Origin: Voacanga thouarsii
Lineage: Eukaryota > Streptophyta > Magnoliopsida > Gentianales > Apocynaceae
NCBI GenBank assembly: GCA_026120185.1
Contig: JANUWF010001631.1
Span: forward strand, 2,847,501-2,911,500
Direction: 5' to 3'
DNA length: 64,000 nt
In this document: positions 1-11,876 of the stretch, one piece after another
Position numbering within the stretch: position 1 is the stretch's first letter
How the letters are laid out: each line of letters begins with the position of its first letter
Notes under the pieces: generated by a model
The model's database searches: none
The model's input: only the letters and a program-made list of their open reading frames with translations
What the model was told of the DNA's origin: nothing
Made by a program: the position numbers and the translations under genes

Positions 1-1154
1 AATTAAACTCAAGCCAAAATTTGCTTTCACAAATAATCCTAGCTCAACTTACTACAACCACGACCCTAATGTCCCAAGCTTTAAGGCTAGAAAATAAATA
101 AAGGGCTTGTAAGATAAATCTAGCTTGATATTAAAATAACTAGGGTTTGTGAATTAGATACTAATAAGTTGAAGGTTTAAATCTTGCTATAAATAAATTA
201 GGGTTTATTTGTTGAAGGGTCCTAGGTCCTAGATGGAATTATTTAAAGTAATAATTTATTAATAATTAATTGTTAGAAAATAATTGGTAACTAAAATTAG
301 TTGTAAGTAAATTTTAATAGGTTTTTGTTAAAAGCTAATAAATAAATTTTAATAGTATTTATGAATATAAGACTTACAAAATTAATATTTTACCTATTAT
401 GATTATTTATATAAAAGGCTTTATTTGATATTATTATTTTATTTATTTAATAAATGTTATCATTTATTTGACTAAAATATCATTATTTTATATAGTCCAA
501 ATCCACATTTTCCTAGGGTTTTCGAAATCACTAGAAGAAATTATAGCATTAATCATTTTATTGATGAAATAAAATTAGCTTAAGGACAACAAGGTCATGA
601 TCATAATTCCTATTGCTAACCATAATCATGAACATACACTCTACACCAATAAACAAAACATCCAAATCATGAATAAAAACATAGATCCAAATCTACCGAC
701 ACATGATCCAAACTCCACTAACATAATCATAATCATGGCCTTAACAAGAATACATGAACATAAACCCTATTCACCAAAGGTGATATAATCTCTAACATGC
801 TTGATCATTCATACTACTCATGACATGAAGACATGCAACAAACCCTAAAAGCGCCATACATTCAACCAAGAAAAATCATCTCTTGCATCAATCCTATCTC
901 CATCATACTTACACATTCATTCTCATACTTCAATCCCAACTCCATCACAAAACACATGATCAATCTCCAAATATATCCCATCCTCATCCAACTACATCCA
1001 AGAGACATGAATCTAAGATTTAAAGAGAAGATGGAAGAAGCTTCCTTGAATGTTGACTACCTTGAAGTTGTTTCAAGAGAATCCTTTCGCTAGGAATGCT
1101 TGATCCATCCAAGGAAAAGAAGAAAAATGGCCATGGTGGAAGTAACCATTCAGC

Positions 1155-1200
1155 ACAGAGAGAGAGAGAGAGAGAGAGAAAGAGAAAGAGAAAAAGAGAG
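1155..1200. repeat. (AG)n microsatellite inside LTR-X
   Basis: A GA-rich run that decays into AAAGAG units. The equivalent CT run occurs at 24545-24605 in the forward LTR-X copy, so it is an ancestral part of the LTR and not a new local expansion. Confidence 0.85.
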
Positions 1201-2780
1201 TTCATTAGCATATACTCATCAAGGTCGAAGATGGAGATGATTGTTCATGCTTACCTTGAAGGTATTCTTGAGTCTTCAAGAAAATTCTGATTTTTTATCC
1301 ATAAGTGAGACTTTGATTTCAGTGTTTGATATTAAAATTGCAGGAATGGATTCACGAGAATGAGTAGGTATAATCTAGAGTTTTTGGAGAAGATTGAAGT
1401 GGTTTTGAATGCCCTTAGGCGTGAGAATGGTAGTAGGTGTTCTTGGAGGTTTGGAGAGAATAGAGAGATTAGAGAGAGCTGGCTGAAATTCTGTTGGAAG
1501 GAGTGGCTGATTGGTTTGGGAGGGTTTTGGTAATTGGATTTTCAGATTTGAGAGGAAAAGGAAAGATGGTTGTTTGAAATTTAAAATGAATATTTTAGGA
1601 AATCAATTTTGGAAACGAATATGGTAAGAAGATCTTGGTTGATGGAGAGCTTTTGGAAGTTTCAATGGCCGACTGAATTGCTGGAATTTCTGCTGAGATG
1701 AATGTTGTTCGAATGAGCTTAAGGGTGGCTGAAATATGGTGTGCAATGGTGAAGTAATTTTCTGGTTATTTGAGGGGTAATCTATGGTAGTTTGCTGAAT
1801 ATTTTGCTGGAATTTTGGACTTCAATTAATGGCTTGATTGGAGTGATTGATGGAGAGATTTTAGGAGCAGCCATGGAGCTCTTTTTCGTGCAAAACACTG
1901 GAGAAGATGATGAAGCTCAGTTCATGGCTGTTCAAGGTGAGTTTGTACAGAAAAATGGAGGAAGTTTCGGATAAGGGTGAAGAAGGAACAAAGCTGAAAA
2001 TTCTAATTAGCTTTTCGCAAGCTTGCTGGAAATTTCTGGGCAGATTTTTTTGTCATGGTTCATCCGATTTGCTGCAGGTTTAAAGGGATATTAGGAGGTC
2101 TTCTAAGGCTGATTTCCAACCTTCTTTATGGAGGAAGGATAAGGTTGAATTGCTAGTTGAAAAGCTGGAAGAAACAGCTTGGTTTTTAACTCACCAAGTT
2201 GCGAAACTGATCAGAAAATTTTCCTGGTTTCCACAGCTTTTGTGCAGCTCGATTTTGGCTGGAATTTTCAATCCTCGGGCTAACTAAAACGGTCATTTTT
2301 CTGACAGCATTTGAGAGGGAAAGGTGGCTAAATATTTTGATAATTGAACTGATCAAGAAGCTGAAAAAATTTCCAATTTACTACATGAAGAAGATGAACA
2401 CACATAGGTTGGAGTTTGAAGATTCAACCATAAAGATTAATTTTCTTGGGAACCTTCCACAACTCCTCCCCATTTTCAGTCAAGAAGATACCTCACATTG
2501 ACATTTTTGAAACCTCAATATCACAAAACATTGCTGGAATTTTCTGGAAACAAAGTTGGCTTAAATAAATTGAACAACCTAATGGATTAAGAAGTAAGGA
2601 AAGCTAGAGATCAAGAAGGATATGAATCCCTTAGAAATTTTTGTAGGGCACAAGAGTAGGATTAGGACATTCCTATCATGTCTCCCCTATGACAACACTC
2701 CTATTCTTCCCTAAGGCATGCAAGGGCCAAAATATAGCCTTTCTAAACAAAAATAAAATTTAATCATGCTAAAACTCCAA

Positions 2781-2847
2781 TGATGGGATTCGAACTTAAG
2801 ACCTCAAGGATTTATTCCAAAGCTCTAACCACTAAACCACAACAACT
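2781..2847 (-). promoter_or_regulatory. tRNA-like A-box/B-box segment in LTR-X copy 3
   Basis: On the minus strand a sequence resembling a pol III A box (TTTAGTGGTTAGAGC) is followed after about 25 bases by AGTTCGAATCC, which matches the tRNA B box (GGTTCGANTCC) at most positions. Order and spacing are close to a real tRNA gene. There is no complete cloverleaf or acceptor pairing that I can see, so this is a tRNA-derived promoter relic (SINE-like) and not a functional tRNA. It recurs at the same relative place in LTR-X copy 1 (22874-22940). Confidence 0.55.
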
Positions 2848-3091
2848 ATTGTTCTTATTTTCTCTCCTAAATATTTTTCCTATTTAATCCTCAAGTTATC
2901 TCCCTATTTCCTCCTCAATCAAAATTACCATTTTTCCCTTCTTACTCAATAAACACAAATAAGCCATCTAGACTACAAATCACATATCTAAGGCACATAA
3001 AATCATATAAAAATATATTTATGCATGCGAGAAAATATGATATGCATTCCGACCCCTCTACTCTAGGGTTGGTTTTAGCTGGGGTTTCACA

Positions 3092-3780
3092 GCCATAATG
3101 TTGATAAAACTTGGTTTTCCAAATATGCCCAAAATGTGGGGCAATGATGTTGATGAAACTCGATTTTCCAAATGTGCCTGAAATTTTGAGTAACCCTCGA
3201 TGAATTTTTATTCTACCCTAGTGCAACGTTATTTTCAGTGGAAAAACACAACAAACTTCGACTGTTTGCTTTCAATGGAAAACACATGATAAATGTCTTT
3301 TCTCTATTTTTTTCAAAAAAGACTCTAGCACCCATGGGACTCACTAAGTGTAAATCACTCACACCTGTGTTATGCCCTGTTTTTCTAGGATTCGAGCTAA
3401 GTGCTGGAGACTTTGAAGGCTGTCCTACTATTAGTTTTGTGGATTTGATAGCTCTGTGTAAGCTACACTCATGACTTATAAGGAGTATGTATTGATGCAA
3501 TGAGTTATCTTTTCTTATGAATATATACTACGAATAAAGTTTGGCCAACTCTAAAGCATTTGTTATCTATTTATCCCTCCATTTTGGCTTTGAATGTTAT
3601 AAAGACCCTTGGTCTAGGAAACTGGCCGGGGCGACAGCCAAACTACTTACGTACTTCCGGTGTGATGTTTATGAGGGGTGCTATGTTTAGAAGTTGAAAT
3701 GGGAAAAGAAAATTTCTAATCAAGAAACTTAATAGTTATTCCTGATTTGAAGTAAGAAATTAAGGAGGTTCAATTGAACA
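3092..3780 (+). mobile_element. Ty3-gypsy LTR 3'-end-like fragment, no gene
   Basis: No open coding region of note. It holds a 49-bp imperfect tandem duplication (3098-3146 and 3147-about 3190). Further on is a segment typical of chromovirus LTR ends: the TCACTAAGTGTAAATCACTCAC block near 3342-3363, then TTATAAAGACCC... GGGGCGACA near 3597-3640. The last motif resembles the end of LTR-X (TTATAAAGACCCC...GGGGCGACATCC, 26849-26884), so this is probably a relative of that LTR, cut off on the left by LTR-X copy 3. The exact end, perhaps near 3670, is not clear and no primer-binding site follows. Confidence 0.45.
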
Positions 3781-4035
3781 ACTAAGAGTTTAAAAATTTT
3801 AAGGAGAAAAATAAGAAGAGAAAGTCAAGACTTTCATGTGAATGGCAAAGGAATATTATATTTTCGTGGGATATTGTAGCAATATATTGAACCCACGAAA
3901 TGGAGAATAAAGAGTAAATTGAAAAGAAATATAAATGAAGTAGTAGTTGACAAGAGACCACTGGGGCAATAGTGGGATAACAAAGAGAAGTAAGCTCGAA
4001 CAATTTTATTTAGGAATAATTTGTGAACAATAGAT

Positions 4036-4326
4036 TGCCATTTGTGCAGAAAAAAAGGACATATCGAAAGGAATTGTTGGTATAGGAATAATAATTGATG
4101 GTGTTTTAACTACAGAGATCCCACTCACTTAAAGGATAGGTGCCCAATTTTGCAAGGCATCCAAAGAAATCCAAACCTAGCAGTGAATAAAGTTACTAAT
4201 GGAAATGGTGTAAACAATAGAGGATATCGATGAATGCCCCAAGTGAAAGCAAAAGTGATTGCAATGGAAAATAATGAGATGAAAATGAGTCCTACAAATG
4301 ACGAAGGCACTTTCAAAATTCTATGA
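4036..4326 (+). pseudogene. Ty3-gypsy gag remnant with CCHC zinc knuckles
   Basis: In one frame the region begins with CHLCRKKGHIERNC, a perfect CX2CX4HX4C retroviral-type zinc knuckle. After about 8 residues and a stop codon it continues with CFNYRDPTHLKDRC, a second knuckle whose second cysteine is now tyrosine. About 55 further residues of polar, gag-tail-like sequence follow, with another stop, before a double stop at 4324. In Ty3-gypsy elements such knuckles form the nucleocapsid part of Gag, which packages element RNA in the cytoplasm. The part upstream (3780-4035) is too decayed to align by eye, and no protease follows. This is a dead fragment, probably linked to the LTR-like piece before it. 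Confidence 0.7.
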
Positions 4327-4667
4327 TGATTTTTTTTTTTTTTAAAGAGGGAAAGGATGTATTACCCCTTCTTGCAATAGGAATTTCACAGTAAAACCAA
4401 GCAAGCAATGTACTATTTTTCCTATTATGTTGTTCTATGCACTTACCTACTTGATGAGTTGTTATTTATTGGAATAATGCTTGATAAATAGTTGTATTGA
4501 TGCAACTACGAATTATACTTATGATATAATTATTTGTTGCATGCATTATTGTATGAATAAATTTATTACAGGAAGTAAAAGAAATAATATATATTTGTAT
4601 AGAAAATAATATTTAATACCATCATTATTTCCACTAAGAAATATTACAATTTATATTTGAAAAGAAA

Positions 4668-4942
<275 letters not shown>

Positions 4943-5420
4943 GATACTACAATTATTATTAAAAAATATTATATTCTATGTATTATATTTTGTATATTTT
5001 ATATTTTATTTTAGGAAGAAAACTTCAATTTGACTACTTCATTTATTTTTAAATAAGAAGTAAAATTCAATTTGAACACTTAACTTGTGGGCCCTAGACC
5101 TTTAATAAAGTAAGTGCAAGGTGTACATGTGAGACCCACGAACTTTTAATAAAATAAAGATTATTTTAAGATATTATATTTATTTTATTTATTTCTAACG
5201 TGTTCTAAATAATTCTACAATATTCTAAAGGATTCCAAAAACAACTATAAGCTTCTCTAATATTCTAAAAGTCTCCATAAGGTTCTAAAATCTTCTAAAT
5301 GTGATGGCTCACCTTCCATGTGTTCCAATTACATTGCCTTACTTCCTACCTAAGTATTTTATATAATCCATGACATGATCCATGACATAAGCAAAGGCTC
5401 CACCTAAGCTTTCCTAACAT

Positions 5421-5430
5421 CTATAAATAG
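5421..5430 (+). promoter_or_regulatory. TATA box (CTATAAATAG)
   Basis: A perfect plant TATA consensus, followed 30-35 bases later by a long GA-rich transcribed-leader-like sequence. It is the most promoter-like site in this otherwise gene-free stretch and probably drove an LTR transcript. Confidence 0.45.
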
Positions 5431-7283
5431 TAGAAGTAAGAATAGAGTACAAGGTTGGAAAAGGAAAAAGGGAGAAATAAGAGAGAGAGGGAGTTGCCAA
5501 AATCTAGGTAAGACAGAAAAGAAGAAAGAAAGGAGGAAAGAAAAGGAGATCAAGAACAAGAGAGAAAGGAAGAGTAGAAGAAGGAGAAAAATAAAGAGAA
5601 ATTGCAAGAAGAAGAAAGTAGCAACTTGAGAACACCTAGTCAGCTCAACTAGGAAGGTAAAACCTTTTCCTTTCTTGCATTAAAGTTTTTCTAAGAATGG
5701 TAAAGATTATGTTAATGTATAAATGTTGTATTGATGTTGGATATATGAATTTGAGGAGATTGGGAATGGTTTGCTAATGGTTTAAAGTTGGATTATTGCT
5801 TAGAAGATAGAATTGTTGCAGCTATGAATTTTTGCTTCCAGATCCAAAATATTTTGTTAATAACATGGCTATATTTTGATTCTATATGATTCTACCATGT
5901 TTTTAGGTTATTTTACCAGTGGAATTAAGTTTAAAGCTTTCAAGGTTGATTTTATATGATTTTTCAAATGTACCTTCTATATTAAAAAATAAAATTTGCT
6001 TTTACTGAAAGATTGGAGTTTTGATTCAATCCTTTCCATTTCAAATTTTTCATGTCAAAATTTTACCGAATAATCAAGGATGTTTTAGGAATATTTTTCC
6101 ACTAGAATTACTCAATTTAGACCAGTATTTTTATCTCTATGAGTTTTCTAAAAACACTGCCACAGAAGTTACGTAGAGTTATTAGGAGTTTGAACAATTA
6201 ATTATCCTAGCAAAACAATTTTGATTGGACTAAAATTTTTATAGTAGTTTATATACATGTCTAAGCTATCCTGTGAAAATTTTCATGATGTTTTGAGCTG
6301 TATTGTTGTATAATCTGAACTGTATAGTTTGCACTCTGTTTTGTTTTGTTATCGATAAACCACTGCTCTAATCATCTTAGGTATTTTTATGTCCTATGCA
6401 TTGAGGTGAATGTGTTAAGTGTAACAATGTTCTAAATATCCATGATAGAAGTCTGTGTGATGTGAATTGAATGATTGAGTAATTAGAAATAGTGTGAAAT
6501 CGGAATGGAATGACTAGAATAATTATGGTATATGGATAGTAGGAATGGATTATATAATTGAGGTTGGTAATAGAAAATTAATGTGTATTTCACCTATGTA
6601 TTAGATTTTGTTGGAGTAGAAGGATTAGAATTTCGAACTTAGGACAAGAATTATCTTTTGCTAAAAGTTAAGGTAAGTCCCCACATCCACGTCACATTTT
6701 CAATAAAACTCTTTTATGAGGAAAATATCATGAAGCATGCCAGCTTACTATATTAAAAATATTATGAAGTATTTGGAAGTATAAATATTTGTGCATTGTT
6801 CAAGCACGCTACATTTTGTGAAATCATATACATATGATGAAATGATTTAGAAACCCTGCATTAATTTCATTTAGCGATTATACTTGCATTTCATGCATAA
6901 GGATTGCGAAAGCTATAGCATGAAAATATGAATTGATGAAAATATTGGAATGGACCTAAGTTACAATTATTTATATTCAAAGTGAATTTGGGAAAGAAAA
7001 TATCCTTGGAAAGGAAAATGTTTTGGAAAAAGGATTTGGTTGGGGAAGTATTGACTTATGTTCAGACATTGCACTGATCTCTAGTATGATGTGATTCTCG
7101 AGTACTTAAAGGAACTTTATACCTATATTAACTTACATGAGTTGGAGAGTGCTATCCGGTTGGTAGCCACCTCTGGACTATAATCTCTTTCTTCTTGAGG
7201 TGCCAGTATTTGATGTTTAGTCATCCTCAGCTAGCAATACATTTTCTTATCCTAGAAACGGAGGTGGGCGTAGGACATCTGAG

Positions 7284-7400
7284 TCAATGTGACTAAATAA
7301 AGGCGGTAGGACTATAAATACTATCTAGGTCAGTATGATCAAATAAAGGAGGTAGGATTCTAAATCCTATCTGGGTTAGTGTGACCAAATATTTTTATTG
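7284..7400. repeat. ~47-bp imperfect tandem repeat, about 2.3 copies
   Basis: Units of the form (G/T)TCAATGTGACTAAATAAAGGCGGTAGGA..TATCTAGG recur at 7284, 7333 and, truncated, 7378. The variants are GACTAAATA, GATCAAATA and GACCAAATA. No coding frame is involved. Confidence 0.7.
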
Positions 7401-7499
7401 ATGGGACATAGTCCTATCAATTAATATATGAAAACAACGTGTTACTTTGATATATAACATTAGATACTAATAGGGGCTAAATTCATCACTATTTTTCTG

Positions 7500-8818
7500 G
7501 TTATTTGAGGTTAATTTGAGATACTTTTTTATATAATAACTAGGCATATTCCTTCCTATTTGATATTTTGCTTGTGGAAAGTGTTTTAGATGAATTTGTA
7601 TAGGATTCAAGAGATTTCGAGCAAAAAGTATAGATTTTTAGAATGTACCTGGTGTCAGGTCTAGCAACTGCACTAGGTGCCAAGTTTGTTCTAGAGAAAC
7701 AAAGAAAAACAGAGCAATGTTCAGGAGGAAACCCGAATGCACTTGGTGCAAGGTGGGTCGAAGTGACCCGGTGCCAGGTCCGGTCTGTATAGTGGCAATT
7801 TTGTGCACGAATTTAGTACCTTCCAAAGAATTTTGGTATTTTTTGAATTCTACTAGGCCAAGACTTCTCAAGCCATGAATTTTGGTATTATGGGAGCTTA
7901 TAAAGACAAGAAAAATACAAGAGAAATGAGTGAATCCAAGGATCAAAACTTCTAATCACTCAAAGAATGAAAGATTCATCATTTAAGAAGCATTATTCAA
8001 GAAAGTCTCCAAAAAGAAGATGAGGGCTTATCTATGAGTTCTTTCTTTTACCTTTATTTTTCTTTTCTAGAATAATGATGTAATTAATGTGTTCATTGTA
8101 ATTTGACATTATTTTTGGGATTCATAATTTCTTGAGTTAATTTAGTCTTTTTGATCAATTAATTATTTGTCTTGGGATTTGATTACTTATTTTTATTACG
8201 AAGTTGATTGGTTCATTTTTGTTATTAACTTGCTTGAAAAATGGGTGAATTGTTAAGAGCTTAGGTAATCAAAGGTTAGCTGATGATTGCTAGAATATGG
8301 ATTCAATGACTAATTTCATGCTTAAATCACCTAGAATATAAGGGTTTATATTAGGATTGATTTTAATGCATTTTTTGGATAAATTGGTTGAGATAAAATA
8401 TGTTCACTAATTTAATAGAAGATAGTGATTCCATGAATTGCAAATGAAGTGGCTCTATTTTAAATCCTTCATGGGACCAAAATGATAATTGATTGTGATA
8501 TTTGCTAAATGATTCATTGTCATGTTTTCAAAAGTATTTGTCTAAATTGAATATTTTTACATCCTTGATTTGTATATATTTTTCTTTAATTTTCTTTTCA
8601 TTATCTTATCACTTTAGTAGCTCGATTAAATAATGAATAAAAAGTGAATAGTGTGTACTTGTTCTTTTGAGGATTGATACTCGTTAATTCCCTATACTAT
8701 GTTTGCGATGAGTATACTTGCTCGTATGTGTAATTTGGGATTAATATTTTAATTAAAACCTGACTAAGGGATAGATTTAAATTTAATGATTTTTATACAC
8801 CCAAATTTTATGCATCAA
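7500..8818 (+). mobile_element. Athila-like Ty3-gypsy 5' LTR (start uncertain)
   Basis: The segment ends ...ATTTTATGCATCA directly before a tRNA-Asp-type primer-binding site. Its terminal part (GATTGATACTCG...CCCTATACTA, 8673-8700) is typical of the ends of Athila-type LTRs. The repeated GGTGCCA/CAGGT phrases near 7645-7780 also resemble such LTRs. The left end is not defined because no second copy with matching ends is visible. The partner 3' LTR expected after the polypurine tract at 11841 is absent or replaced by the copia element. Confidence 0.5.
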
Positions 8819-8822
8819 GTTT

Positions 8823-8842
8823 TTTGTGCCGTTGCCGGGGAA
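8823..8842 (+). other. Primer-binding site, tRNA-Asp type
   Basis: TTTGTGCCGTTGCCGGGGA matches the complement of the plant tRNA-Asp 3' end (TGGCGCCGTTGCCGGGGA) except for two bases. tRNA-Asp priming is established for Athila and related plant Ty3-gypsy elements. Position just after an LTR-type end supports the call. Confidence 0.8.
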
Positions 8843-9157
8843 CAATATCATGAAAGCTTGAATTTTGTTGATTTAACCTTGTTTATATGTATATATGTTT
8901 TTTGTGTAACTAAATGCCATATCTTATTGTTTGTATAAATGTACCTTAACTAACTAACTTGATTTAATATTGTACTATGCTTGTATGATACTAACAATAT
9001 TTGTAAATGTCACTAACTTTTGTTTTTTAGGTACTTTGTGAATATTTAAGTCTTTTTATTAGTATATGATTTTTTTATTTGTTTAAAATTTTGCTATTAT
9101 TTATTTTTCTTTTCGATTTGACTTTTATTTTTCTTTGAGTGCGAGATTGACATCATC

Positions 9158-9471
9158 ATGGACAATTACTTTTGGGCACAAGATGAAAGGAGCTACAATG
9201 AGAATTTGGCATATTTGCAAGTTCAGATTAACGCTTTTTATGAGACGGCACTTGAAGCCTCAATGAATTCTTTTGTCGCCAATATAAAGTTATCTGCTAA
9301 GTGGCATGAAGAAGCATCCTAACGAATGAATTTTACAAGAACACAACTAGCCCAGTTGGTTGAAGAGACCCTAACGGCCCATACACTTGAACAAGAAAAT
9401 CCCAAGAAAAGGAGAGAGGATATGAGAAACAATTACCCAATGTGGAAAGTGTGGTATTCAATTATGTACTA
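9158..9471 (+). pseudogene. Degenerate gag-like reading frame after the PBS
   Basis: An ATG at 9158 opens a 54-codon frame beginning MDNYFWAQDERSYNEN and closed by TAA at 9320. The same frame then stays open for about 50 more codons with a charged, gag-like composition (QLAQLVEETLTAHTLEQEN). It lies where Athila-type gag starts, about 330 bases past the PBS, so a relic of gag with one in-frame stop is the simplest reading. I recognise no domain. The remainder is interrupted by the solo copia LTR inserted at 9560 and probably resumes after 11293, but no frame can be followed there. Confidence 0.4.
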
Positions 9472-9559
9472 ATAATTCTAATCTCTCTTTGCCTCATGAT
9501 TTCTTAGGTTCCTCTCCAATCTTGGAGGACAATGGTCCAAATGATGATGTATGTGTTTG

Positions 9560-11292
9560 TGTTATGCCCTAGAGGCAATCATTTGTACATTGTATATGAC
9601 ATATTTTATTTTAATAAAAGGCATTATTTATCTTACAGTTTCTTTTGTTTACTTTTAAGTAATATAACTGTTCAATAAAGTCTCTAGTACAACACTATGT
9701 TAAGGAAATCATGATAGAGATCATGATATAAGATTCCTACTATACTGTATAGTGTTAGTACTTAAATAGTCCCCAGTTGTAGTATTAATGAGATAGGACA
9801 TCATTAATGCGTTAAGACTAGCATGTGTTAGACTTCCTGATTTGATCAGGTGGTGGTTCTTATATCCATGAGTATTGAGATACTCAAAGTTAACACATGG
9901 ATGCTTGTTAATGGAACAAGTTCATTGGATGACCTAGCCTTGAGATAATCACATAGATAACTATTTAGTGTCAGTGATATAATTTCAATATAGCAACGTG
10001 CAAGTATCCTTAGATTTGAGATCTCCAAAGTACTTTGTTTGCTGAACATTGTACTTTGATTCCAATCTTCGGAGCTCGATCGAAGGCCGCCTATGGGATG
10101 GATATTAGGTACATTTTGAGGTAAACGAAAGTAGTTGAGAAGGTCAATAAAGGATTCACCACTCCTAATAGTAGGGGCGAATATCTCACGGCCACTTGTA
10201 GGAATTACTACTCGAGAAGTCATTGGCTAAGGTATATGTGTATTCGAAATAGTTCCAATTGATACATATCTAGAGTAGTGGGTTCCTGGTACAAGTACTA
10301 TTGTATTCAGGCCAGAATTAATTCTGGAGGGAGTTGGCATTAATTCTGTACTCCAAACCGAATGAGATATTGTATGGTGAAAGGAGTTAATTGCATTGAA
10401 GTTTGTTATTGAAGGGTTCATGTCAAGCCACTTGACTTCCTGGACTCTTGGGTGGTCATGATTGTTGCTAGATACCTCTCATGATCTGGGAATATGGGTT
10501 TATTAATTGATGAATCAATAAACCAATCTTGATTAGAATTAATAGGATTAATTCTAATTAATTATGGATTATTAATCTTAAAGACGTTTGAATTAATTCA
10601 TGTTCACTACCAATTAACCAGGAAACCTAATAGGTCACACACAATAGAGGATTATATACTCAAGATGTTATTTGATAACATAGTGGGATTAATTGAGAGA
10701 AAGAGAAGTTGTTGTGGACAAATTATAATTAGTTAAAATTTATGGTCCAAATAGTAATTGTGAGAACTTGATGTTTCTAATTACAATTAAAGAATTCTAA
10801 CTGTTTTAGAATTCTGGGATGGAGGATTTTTCAGCAAGATTTTTGTGTGACATATAGATGAAACACGAAACCCTAGCTGGTACACAACATACAAAAACTC
10901 CAACCCTAGCAACACAACCTTCTATTCTTCTCTCTTTCTCTCTCGTTTTGCTATAAATGTGAAGAACCCTAGCCGCCACTTAGTGTTTCTGCTAGCATAG
11001 AAAACTTCGTGCTTGAGCGTATCCTCTGTGTGGATTACTGTTAGAGATAATCACACACTATTATTATAGCAGTTAGACGTTCAACTCTCGTTGAGTTTGC
11101 ACAAGAGGATTGCTGGATCGCGCCTCGACTTGAAAAAGAAATTTTTGTTCTTCGGACGATCAAAGAAAGGTAAAAAGCTGTTACCTTTGATCTGTTTATG
11201 TCTTGTTTTCCACATATATGCGGGTCCTGGGATGGTATCTCATTTTATTCTTCCGTTGCGCTATATATGATATGAGCCTGAGATACCCAACA
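9560..11292 (+). mobile_element. Solo Ty1-copia LTR (forward)
   Basis: It begins TGTTATGCCC and ends GATACCCAACA, the TG...CA ends of a copia LTR, and is 1,733 bp long. The sequence matches the inverted LTR at 11877-13614 over its whole length with scattered differences. The flanks GTTTG (9555-9559) and GTATG (11293-11297) are a 5-bp target duplication with one mismatch. No internal region follows, so this is a solo LTR left by LTR-LTR recombination. Apparent reading frames inside it, such as 9846-10421 on the minus strand, are non-coding. Confidence 0.85.
10951..10959 (+). promoter_or_regulatory. TATA box of the solo copia LTR
   Basis: CTATAAATG sits 5' of a conserved leader (GAACCCTAGCCGCC). 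In the inverted sister LTR the corresponding place, near 12205-12215, has lost the TATA sequence while the CCCTAGCCGCC leader remains. Confidence 0.5.
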
Positions 11293-11876
11293 GTATGGAG
11301 TTTAACATGGCTCAAGAAGTTAGATTTATCCATGATTCATCATAAGAAGTCCATGTAGGATATTAACAAATTCTACCATTCACTCCAATTTCAGGGAGGT
11401 AACTTAGTATTTGTAGGTGGATTGAAAAGTATGGATTTCTTGATCCCATCTTTAAAATCTACACTACTAGGTTCAAAGGGGAATTTTAATTGTGACAAAT
11501 ATTTTAAGGGATAAGTGGTGATTCTCATGTTTACACACTTTTTAGACATAATTTATATTTTTATATTGGAAACTTGATTTGTATGTCTAAAAAAGTGTTA
11601 CGGAAAGGGGGGGTCATACATTTACAGTCTTTACAACTAATATTTTCTATGAATCCTCTATTTTTTAAAGCTCTCTCTTATTTCTATATTAATCATGCCT
11701 ACCTTTTTCAATGCACATACACGTCTTTTCTAAGGTTTGATGATGAAGCATGATGAGTGAAAAGACTTTGTATCTTTGTTTCGTGTTTGGTTTTGTTAAG
11801 TGTTTTGTTTTTCCTCTCCCAAATAAGGAAAGTATTTTCTAGTTTAAGTGTGGGGGAGTGAGTCATGTATTTTCAA
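11293..11876 (+). mobile_element. 3' internal part of the Athila-like element with polypurine tract
   Basis: No gene. This is the continuation of the Athila-like internal region after the solo LTR. It contains a G-run (11607-11613) and, at 11841-11860, AGTTTAAGTGTGGGGGAGTG, the polypurine tract style found just before the 3' LTR of Athila-type elements. The expected 3' LTR is not present: the copia LTR begins 17 bases later. Confidence 0.5.

Larger units (their letters stand above)
1..3091 (-). mobile_element. LTR-X copy 3 (partial, reverse), long Ty3-gypsy-type LTR
   Basis: This stretch is the reverse complement of the first ~3.15 kb of the LTR at 22627-26918. The shared 5' end reads TGTGAAACCC on the minus strand, starting at 3091, and the match runs leftwards past the window start, so the LTR's last ~1.2 kb lies outside. 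The same landmarks appear in both copies: a tRNA-like A/B-box segment, a GA/CT microsatellite and the AT-rich distal part. No reading frame is conserved between the copies, which fits an LTR rather than a gene. The flank at 3092 (GCCAT) is the only target-duplication candidate visible; its partner would be left of the window. No polypurine tract adjoins 3091, so a solo LTR is more likely than a 3' LTR. Confidence 0.8.
5050..7500 (+). mobile_element. LTR-like non-coding region of a Ty3-gypsy element
   Basis: There is no coding potential over 2.4 kb. The region carries a strong TATA box (5421-5430), a purine-rich leader-like stretch (5455-5615) and a splice-donor-like AG|GTAAAA near 5656, as plant LTR promoters and leaders do. 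Towards its right end is a segment of the type seen in chromovirus LTRs (GGTAGCCACCTCTGGAC near 7161), then a short tandem repeat (7284-7400). I cannot fix the ends or find a second copy in the window, so the LTR call is inference from style. Confidence 0.35.

Noticed and set aside
3213..3500. Overlapping reading frames of 95 (minus) and 78 (plus) codons.
   Set aside because: Both lie over the LTR-end-like segment and resemble no protein family.
9846..10421. Minus-strand reading frames of 125 and 64 codons.
   Set aside because: They lie within the non-coding solo copia LTR, and the sister LTR at 11877-13614 does not keep them open.
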